Of a DNA stretch of 64,000 nt, positions 57,683 through 64,000 are shown piece by piece. Positions within the stretch are counted from its first letter, which is position 1. Every line of letters begins with the position of its first letter. The notes below the pieces were generated by a model. The model saw only the letters and a list, made by a program, of their open reading frames with translations. It was not told the origin of the DNA and did no database searches. This DNA is from Anthoceros angustus (Eukaryota; Streptophyta; Anthocerotopsida; Anthocerotales; Anthocerotaceae), in the NCBI GenBank assembly GCA_010909165.1, contig MU008196.1, positions 1-64,000 on the forward strand. Direction: 5' to 3'. Both the position numbers and the translations under genes were made by a program.

Positions 57683-59239
57683 CACCGCAGAGCCAAGCAA
57701 CCACCGTGGGAAGTAACCACCACGGTGGCTAAACCACCGTCGTGGAGCGTGGGCGAGGTGGGGAAGTCACCGGGAGTGTCGCAGATGGAGGACAGATCTC
57801 TGGAGAATCAGCAGCCGGCCCAGATTGTCCACGGAGGAGAGGGTAAGGACCTCTATCGGAAGGCGTATTGTGCTACGGCGTCCGGATGAGGATGCTCATG
57901 TCCCCTGCTGCATGGTGAGCGGTGCTCACTCTAAGCGTGTATGTGGTTGTTGGGACAGAGGGGCGTAAACCACCGGGTCAGACATCTTGACCGCCACAGG
58001 CGTTTACGATGGTTCCTTCGAGTAGGAGCGGGCGCCTATCCTCCGCAAGTGGTCTTTGGAAGAGATGAGCGAGGCGCAGCGAGCATGGAGGGAGGAGCAC
58101 AGGTATGGTTGTCCAAATGAGGAGGAGCGGGACAATGGACATAGAGGTCACAGTAGCAACGTCGCGGAAGGCGCGAGGGAAACTCAGGCGGTGAGTGAGG
58201 TGGAGGTTGTGGGGAAAATCGCCGGATCGTGGCGAGGCCAAGAGCGAGAGGGGTCCCCATGGGCCGTGGGGGCGAGGCAGCAATGTGCGAGGCAGCGCTG
58301 ATTTTAGGGAGTCGCGATAGCCTAGGACCGGGTTTCCTTTTGAGAGGATAGGGAGTTCCATCGGTAGGTTTGCTTAGATTGGTAAGGCGCTCGTGGTAGG
58401 AGCTACAATTTTAGACACTAAAGAGAAGTGAGTTGGACCACAGATGTATAAGAGACCCTTTGGGTGTCTCTCAAAGACGATTTCGTGTGAACTTCCGTGT
58501 ATCGAACCTTCGTGGGGTTGATTGGAGGCGTCAGTCGACATCAAGCGGGTTGGCGCCTTCTCGTCACAAGAAGGCCGGAAGATCTCGGATGGTCGAGCGG
58601 AGTGGCCAAGCTCCACGCCTGGGTAACGGAAGCCGCCAAAAAGAGGTAGGAATTGCCGCGAAGGCCGAGGCGGAATGCCGGAAGGCGAATCGCCCAAGCA
58701 CCGACCGGGTTTTCTTCCGATCCTCTTTCCAACTGCGCCACGGTGTGTTCATTCCATGAGAGAGGGGTCTGTGGCCCAAGGAGGGGTCTGTGGCCCGTGG
58801 GGGCGAGGGAGAGTTCATTGGAAGGGAGGTTCGAAGGGTAGATGAGTCTTGTGGGAGGGATTGTGAGAGTGTGTGAGGGAAAATCGAAATGCGTGAGGTG
58901 GAAGCGTGTGGTGGAATCGCGAAATTCCAGTAAAGTGAGGTGTATATAGGTGTCCGTATGCCCATAGCCCCCAGGTCCGTGAGAAGCCGGTGTGAATAGA
59001 CTCGCGAAGGCGGCGTGGTGGGACCCGCCACGGTGGGTGAACGCCACGGTGGCCGAGTCTACCACGGTGGTGGGTTTGGGCGGGCTGGAGAAGGTGGGGT
59101 AGTGAGCGGGTAGGTCTAGAATCCATAGATTTAGCACACCTTGACACAACACCATTCCCTTGGGATCGAATCCTAGGACTATAACGACATAGAGGGTAAA
59201 TGTGGCCTCTTTAGTCTTGGATGCAAAACCCATTCCACA

Positions 59240-59244
59240 ACGCC
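59240..59244 (+). repeat. Right target-site duplication ACGCC
   Basis: Matches 54308-54312 exactly and directly follows the CCACA end of the insertion. Confidence 0.8.
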
Positions 59245-59790
59245 CGGTTCCTCTGGCTCACGCGTTCTGATCCGTCCGGGTCAGCTCAAGATGAGCAAGG
59301 GTCCTGGTCCGCCTTCCTGCACACACCACCACACGTTGGGTCGTCACGGGACCTTGATCGATCTCCGGGCGCCGGGCACGCTCGATGACTCGGGACTCAC
59401 GCTAGCATCGGCGGCCAAGAGCCTCGCAGAAGACGCGCGGCATCAACACCAAGAGAAAGACATTTTACTAGAGCAGCAAATTCTTCATACGCCTGCTGGG
59501 CTGCCTTTTATTACACTTTCATTCGAGCCGATGGCCGCCTCAAGGCGCCTAATCGGGCCGCCTTACTATTTCTTATTCCACCCATTCACGCCTGCCGGTG
59601 GTGGGTCCGGGTTGCCCCCATTCCCTTTTGGCGCCGCGGCCCAAGCCCTAGCTCATAATCGCGGGCGCACCCAATCGATGATCCGCGAGGCGGGCCCTAC
59701 CTCTCCCGAGACTCGCTGCCACCACCACCGGGCTACCCGACATCGGGCCACCACTAAATCCTCCTCCCCTCCTTCTATTCACTGTGGCCT
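59245..59790 (+). repeat. Block H, right part
   Basis: Continues block H after the insertion. 59290-59480 matches the minus strand of 31965-31790 ('caagggtc', 'caccaccac.acgttgggt', 'cacgggaccttga', 'gggactcacgctagc'). A 221-codon plus frame (59291-59956) contains SGLTLASAAKSLAED and QEKDILLEQQ, conserved in the other copy. The second half (59500-59790) is Pro/His/Ser-rich and may not be coding. Confidence 0.5.
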
Positions 59791-59869
59791 CTCCTGGCCC
59801 CAAGAGATGGTTCTCACGGGCCTGGTGGATTGGTGGCCCCTCCCGCCTCCCCGAGTCAACTCGTGGGTC

Positions 59870-60115
59870 CGGGCCTCGACTCGAGTTCGGACCTCAGGTC
59901 CGGCCTTCCGTGGTCCCAACCTCGGGATCCGTCTTTTCCTCGAGTCCCACTCCTAACCGATCCCTCCTGGGTCCCCATCTTGGGCCTGCCTCGAGTCCGG
60001 ACCTCGGTCCTGTCTCTCACAGAGTCCGGACCTCCGAGTCCGTGATTTCGTGGAGGCCGGACCTCGGGGTCCGCCTTTCTTCATGAGTCCTGACAAAGTC
60101 CAGACTCACGAGCAC
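59870..60115 (+). repeat. Degenerate 'agtccggacctcggg' repeat cluster
   Basis: Variants of 'gagtccggacctcggtcc' occur about six times at 25-45 bp spacing. An inverted, poorer counterpart lies at 53780-53960. The cluster marks the inner end of the inverted-repeat arms. Confidence 0.6.
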
Positions 60116-61588
60116 CCGGCTCGCCAGACTTCTCAATGGTTCACCCACCGAGTCCTCCCCTGCTCGCTGCCAGTTCGAGCCCACGGCCTCTGTGGCCCTC
60201 CTCCCCTCCTTCTTGGTGAGGTGAGGCTTACCTCCCAGCGCAGGCCTTCCCTCACGCCTTGCTCCTCCACCGCCCCTCGCCGCTGCCGCCAAAATCGCCT
60301 CCTAAGGTCCCCATGCTATCTCCGGGCCCTCCTCCCCTCGCCTCCTTCCGACCCATCTGAAACGGCCCACCGCTGCGGGTGGCGCGACACCCATAGGCCT
60401 TGAGAAGCTTCGCGTGTAGTAGGCAAAGTCGAATCGACTTGTTGAATTGCCTCCTCCACATGGGCTCCGAGCACCCTGCTTCTCCTCCGAGGTGCTCCAG
60501 AACAAGCGTGTTGTCTCACGTCCGCCCGCTCGCCGCCAGCTTGCAACAGAGCCGGGCATTTCTTGATGCCGCCAAGGCGGCCTCAAACACCTCCGCGGCC
60601 TTTCTTTGCTGCTCGTCTCCTCCTCCCTTTGCGTTGCGGCTCCACCCAATTCTTTGCGCCATGGTGAGCTCCCCCTCGCCTCCAATCGGACAGCGACCTC
60701 TGCTCCTCCTCCAGCGCTCTCGTCCCTCCGTTCATCCTTGCAGGAGTCCGCCACTTCCTTCTCCAGGCGGGCGGTATCTCCGACTCCTCCTCGCCTCCTC
60801 CGGCTCCTTCTTGACTGGCGGCGTCCAACTCCTTGGATCGCGCCTATTCTCCTCCGTCTTCAGCGGTGGGCGCTCTATCTCTTTCGAAGTCTTGGATTCT
60901 CTCGTTGAGAATCCCGTGTTGCTCCAGCGTCTTGGAGTTGCTCGGTGTCCTTGCGCCTTCCAACTCTGGCCGCTCCTCCGCTTCCCTACGTGCACCGGAG
61001 GTCCCCTATTTCTCGGTGCTGGCCTCCATCTCTTCCTGGCTCGCACTTTACTCAGCGCCACTGTTCGGCCTTGTTAGCAGCCACCGCCGTCTCTCTCACG
61101 GTTCCGATCACGTCGGTAGTGATCCCGATCGACCTTGCCGCCTCCTCCGCCTCCGCGCGCCTTCACACGAGCCTCGCCGGCTTGGTGTTGGTCTAGCCAG
61201 CCGCCTCGGCGGTCGCATGGCGTTCTCCGCCCCTCGACCTCCTCCGCCTCCTCCTCCTCCGCCTCGTTTGCGAGGTCTTGGCCGTGCTTGGGCCTCCTGC
61301 GCCGCTTGGCTATTCACAATTTGAAGGATCTTAGTCGGTCTTCTTTGGACTGTCGACTCTTCGCTCCGCCTCCAGGCGTTTCCCTCCTCGATTCGAGCGA
61401 GGGATTCCGCCTCCTCCTCGCCTCCTCCTCCACCTGCTCTGGGAGGGCACCATGCGCCTTCTTGTGGCCTCCACCTCCACAGGTCTTCTCGGTAGTCAAG
61501 AAGACCCCAAAGCATACTCCATGATTTGTGGCTAAACCCCTTGGCTTCTCCACACGGCCGGCTGGGAGATGCCGAAGTCCGCTGTGGC
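59880..61588 (-). pseudogene. GC-rich coiled-coil gag-like region, right arm of inverted repeat
   Basis: Minus-strand counterpart of 52318-53960. Frames 61515-61108, 61061-60732 and 60754-60302 carry EKTCGGGG, EQVEEEARRRRNPSLESR, QAAQEAQARPRPRKR and MWRRQFNKSIRLCLL-type segments that align with the left arm. The 225-codon and 163-codon plus-strand frames over 60400-61324 are antisense shadows. As in the left arm, no enzyme domain is visible. Confidence 0.5.
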
Positions 61589-61619
61589 GGGCATCTCCCG
61601 GTCCGTTAAGGGGTGTGGT

Positions 61620-61770
61620 CATGACATGGAGTGGTACGTCTGTAGGTGGTCATGCCCTGATATGTTCATGCTTAATACGCATAGTGTGGTACGGCATGCA
61701 TGCGTGTATGACATGTATGATGCATGTATGGCGTGTATGATGTATGTGTGGTGTGTGAGGACAACGGACG
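61620..61770 (+). repeat. ATG/TG-rich simple sequence
   Basis: Irregular 'gtatgatgcatgtatggcgtgtatgatg'-like alternation, about 150 bp, built from TGTATG, ATGCAT and GTGTG steps. No coding signal. 61771-62100 that follows holds short conserved-looking frames but nothing recognised. Confidence 0.5.
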
Positions 61771-62154
61771 AAGACATGAAATTAGGTAGTCACGGCATCA
61801 TTGCCCAATCACCGACAGCGGCGGTATGGTAGCGATTCGAATTGGGCATCATGGCACCCGATCACGGGCGCGGGATTGACAAGAAGGGCAGCGTCGTGGG
61901 TAGATAAAGGGGCATAGGCGTGGGAAGGCGGATTGCGATGTCTGCTCGATTGAGCGGCCATACGGATCCCAAGGGGTTCTTTCGTGGGCGAGCTTTGGCA
62001 AAGGGGGAGTGAGGGGTTTTTGTTGGGAATAGGAGAAGAACTCATTTTCACATCAGCAATCCACTTTTCGTAGCTTAGCCGGGTATGTGCTACAAAGAAC
62101 GCAAGTGATGACCGTACGGAACGCAAAGGACCGTGACACACTCGAGATAAGTCA

Positions 62155-63517
62155 ATGGTGGAAATTGCTGAGAATGCTATAGGTTATTCTGTGCTATTCT
62201 ATGCGGGTCGATCCATCCTTCACCTGGCCGCCTTGGCGGAACTAGAACCGGTGACTGCGGGCGTAGACGTGGACGAAGTGATTGACAAGGCCCTGCTAGC
62301 GGATTGGACTGAAGGAGGCACTAACACCGACTTTGATGGAATGCCATACATAGTCTCTCGCAGGGGACGAGAGTGAGAGGGTGATGGTGTTCTTGCGCCT
62401 CGCTGGACAAACTACACACCTATCCAAGAAGCTCGCAGTCCCACCGCCCAAAGATCCCCGCCCATGATTAGGAGGACGGTTCGAGTGGAGTCAAAGTCCC
62501 ATCCGCCCATCGCATTTGAAGAAAGTTGTGGCGGAGCAAGAATGGAGTACGAGGCGCCTAGCAAGAACGATGTGTTCACCGGCGGCATGGTAGCATGTCA
62601 CTTGCCGACTTTGAAGAGAAGTTCAGTGGGCAATCGATGAGATGGTGCTCAAATACAAATCTGAGTTCACACCCGAGATGGCATTAAGGAAAATGAGCAC
62701 CTTCCTAGCATGAGAAGCGCTAATCTATGTGGACCCAAGGATCAAATCTTGCAGGATGCACGGACTTTGGCGAGGGCAAGAAGGGCTAAGAAGACGTCAA
62801 AGGGAAGTGAAGAGGAAGAAGCGTCAAGCTCCATGCAAGGTGATGCAATCACGTATTTAGTGGATGAAATGTTTGCCAAGTTTGGGAGATGTTTAGGTAT
62901 CCTCCATAGAAAGATCCAAGAACTATCAAAGTTCGTCATCAAGCCCAATGAACCTCTCGGTCCACTTCTGAGGCTAAGGCAGCTGGTGAAGGACACACGA
63001 GTGAAGGCATGCGAAGCCGCCCAAATATACATAGTTGCGCTTGGGCGGGCAAGGAGAGTGATTGCCAACTTCCTTCACATGATGCAGTGCTGATTATGAG
63101 TTAGCGGGCCTACGAGATGGCTGAAAGGGTCATGAAAGGTGATGTTGTGACCAGCGTCTTGGGAAGAACATGGCACAGTGAGGACACATCAACCTCGAAC
63201 ACGCACCGGTTCCAAGGAAGAAACGTGCCTCGGGAATAGGCAAAGCGCTATGCGAGAGTTCCCCCCACTAAGGAGGTCATCAACAGTGCAGCCACTACCA
63301 AGGCAACGGTGAAGTGCCTACGGTGCAGGGGGCCGCACAAAGCCTACGAGTGCGAATATCGACTCGGTGGAGCCAAGGAAAAGGAGGTGTGCAGAGCCTG
63401 TGCCAAGACAGGGCACACGGAGGCAGCATGTTGGCAGGCCCATCCCGAGTTTAAACCTAGAGCGTTGGGAGAGCGGGTCGTCAAGAAAGCTAAGTCGACG
63501 GTGGGTTATACCCGGAA
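62155..63517 (+). pseudogene. Retrotransposon gag with two zinc knuckles
   Basis: The first frame (62155-62376) is acidic (AALAELEPVTAGVDVDEVID). Broken frames follow: a capsid-like part near 62570-62700 (HLADFEEKFSG-like) and a 127-codon frame (62710-63093; ARTLARARRAKKTSKGSEEEE, then LVDEMFAKFGR, SKFVIKPNEPLG). The nucleocapsid frame starts at 63309 with C3-X2-C6-X3-H10-X4-C15 and C28-X2-C31-X4-H36-X4-C41, two tandem knuckles, the first one residue shorter than the canonical CX2CX4HX4C. This arrangement binds element RNA. The frame is cut at 63518 by a copia LTR. The family (gypsy or other) is not determined. Confidence 0.55.
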
Positions 63518-63701
63518 TGAAACTTTTATTTAGCGGAAGCTAGTTGTATTGCAAGAAGGAATAAAAGCAATTAATTAAAGTTGAATACAAAATTGTCTTA
63601 AGTACTTCATGTGAGCAGGTGTGACTATTCACCACTAACCAATATATTAAAATAACTAAATAATAACTGGTAGGTTAATAAGAACCTTTCACATTTTAAC
63701 A
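63518..63701 (-). mobile_element. Ty1/copia LTR, minus orientation
   Basis: On the minus strand it starts TGTTAAAATGTGAAAGG and ends AAAAGTTTCA; on the plus strand it reads TGAAACTTTT...ATTTTAACA. Length is 184 bp. The polypurine tract lies next to the start, so this is the 3' LTR of a minus-strand element continuing off the right edge. It interrupts the gag frame at 63518. Confidence 0.6.
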
Positions 63702-63712
63702 CTCCCACTTAA
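63702..63712 (-). promoter_or_regulatory. Polypurine tract of the minus-strand copia element
   Basis: On the minus strand 'ttaagtgggag' immediately precedes TGTTAAAATG, the classic plant copia arrangement. 63713-64000 should be the 3' part of its internal domain. It contains a short repeat ('ccaggtaaa.a.gg.ta' at 63741 and 63782) but no recognisable coding. Confidence 0.65.
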
Positions 63713-64000
63713 CCTAAGCAGGTAGTTATTTATCCACCATTCCAGGTAAAAATAGGTAACTCCACGTAAATATGGATAATGCCAGGTAAATACGGGTAGA
63801 TACAAGTAAAAAACCGTTATGTACCCATCACCATGCATGGATGATGGGGGTTGTTGGGCATTAAAGCCCATACCCCTCCCGCTCCCCGTGAAAGCCGTAA
63901 GGCAAGGCGCCGACCTCAAAAGCACGCGGCCATGGAAGCGGACAAGCGTGAACACGGGCCGTCATTTCGAGCGGAGGGCATCGCCAGTAACAATGGAGGG

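Larger units (their letters stand above)
54313..59239 (+). mobile_element. 4.93 kb LTR-type insertion, TGTGGAA...TTCCACA family
   Basis: Starts TGTGGAAGACCACATG, ends AACCCATTCCACA, with ACGCC on both sides. Both termini match LTR1 and LTR2 of the 32.8-39.2 kb gypsy element, so this is most simply a solo LTR of a longer variant. Unlike those 2.0 kb LTRs it contains gag-like coding sequence (55260-57890) and a 1.28 kb internal tandem duplication; without the extra copy it would be about 3.65 kb. It could also be a small non-autonomous element in its own right. The 3' third (57900-59239) is non-coding and carries the 'gtataagagaccc' and terminal blocks shared with LTR2. An empty-site homologue is at about 32020. 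Confidence 0.75.

Noticed and set aside
60400-61324. Plus-strand frames of 225 and 163 codons (and the 221-codon minus frame at 53120-53785)
   Set aside because: They are antisense to the GC-rich coiled-coil gag-like sequence; Ser/Leu/Arg/Pro-rich shadows are expected there.
1-64000. CRISPR arrays, tRNA or rRNA genes, bacterial operons
   Set aside because: No regularly spaced repeat-spacer pattern, no cloverleaf or rRNA core sequence seen, and the retroelements, introns and promoters are eukaryotic.

Overview
The window looks like transposon-dense nuclear DNA of a land plant or another streptophyte. The evidence is plant-type Ty1/copia LTRs with an initiator-tRNA-Met primer site, Ty3/gypsy gag-pol remnants, short GT-AG introns, TATA boxes followed by AAACCCTAA telo-boxes, and telomere-type CCCTAAA motifs. 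A DUF7869-like remnant would fit a non-seed plant such as a fern, lycophyte or bryophyte, but that is a weak inference. I see no intact conventional host gene, tRNA, rRNA or CRISPR array. Almost every recognisable protein is broken by frameshifts, and copies of one repeat differ mainly by short insertions and deletions rather than substitutions. This makes consensus error in the assembly a serious alternative to biological decay.

Layout, left half. 1-1.74 kb is a GC-rich coding-like block of unknown identity. 1.75-9.5 kb (unit A) and 9.95-17.5 kb (unit B) are two direct copies of a composite unit. Each holds a minus-strand Ty3/gypsy integrase C-terminus, then an unrecognised intron-containing minus-strand gene X, then a strongly T-poor stretch, then a plus-strand TATA/telo-box promoter. 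The right part of unit B is repeated again: 14.75-19.03 and 19.03-23.30 kb are a nearly perfect 4.27 kb tandem duplication. An unrecognised multi-exon gene with in-phase introns follows at 23.4-24.6 kb.

Middle. 25.18-27.24 kb is the RNase H and integrase end of a gypsy element (minus strand), cut exactly at RNase H by a transposon remnant with a DUF7869-like protein (27.24-29.58 kb). A minisatellite (29.9-30.2 kb) and a single N at 30314 precede a broken inverted LTR. 32.80-39.22 kb is a heavily deleted gypsy element: a 2.0 kb LTR, gag and reverse transcriptase remnants, a polypurine tract and a second 2.0 kb LTR. The 1 kb core of the first LTR is inverted relative to the second. 41.4-42.6 kb is another gypsy gag (minus strand).

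Right half. 43.81-51.87 kb is a degraded Ty1/copia element (5' LTR, primer site, gag, integrase, reverse transcriptase, RNase H; no 3' LTR) split by a second copy of the 27-29 kb transposon. 52.3-61.6 kb is a large inverted repeat of GC-rich gag-like sequence. In its loop sits a 4.93 kb LTR-type insertion of the 32.8-39.2 kb family, with a 5-bp target duplication (ACGCC), an empty-site homologue at 32.02 kb, and gag-like coding sequence between its termini. 61.9-63.5 kb is a gag with two zinc knuckles, interrupted by a 184-bp minus-strand copia LTR whose element runs off the window.

The genes do not form an operon or pathway. The organisation is one of nested and duplicated mobile elements.
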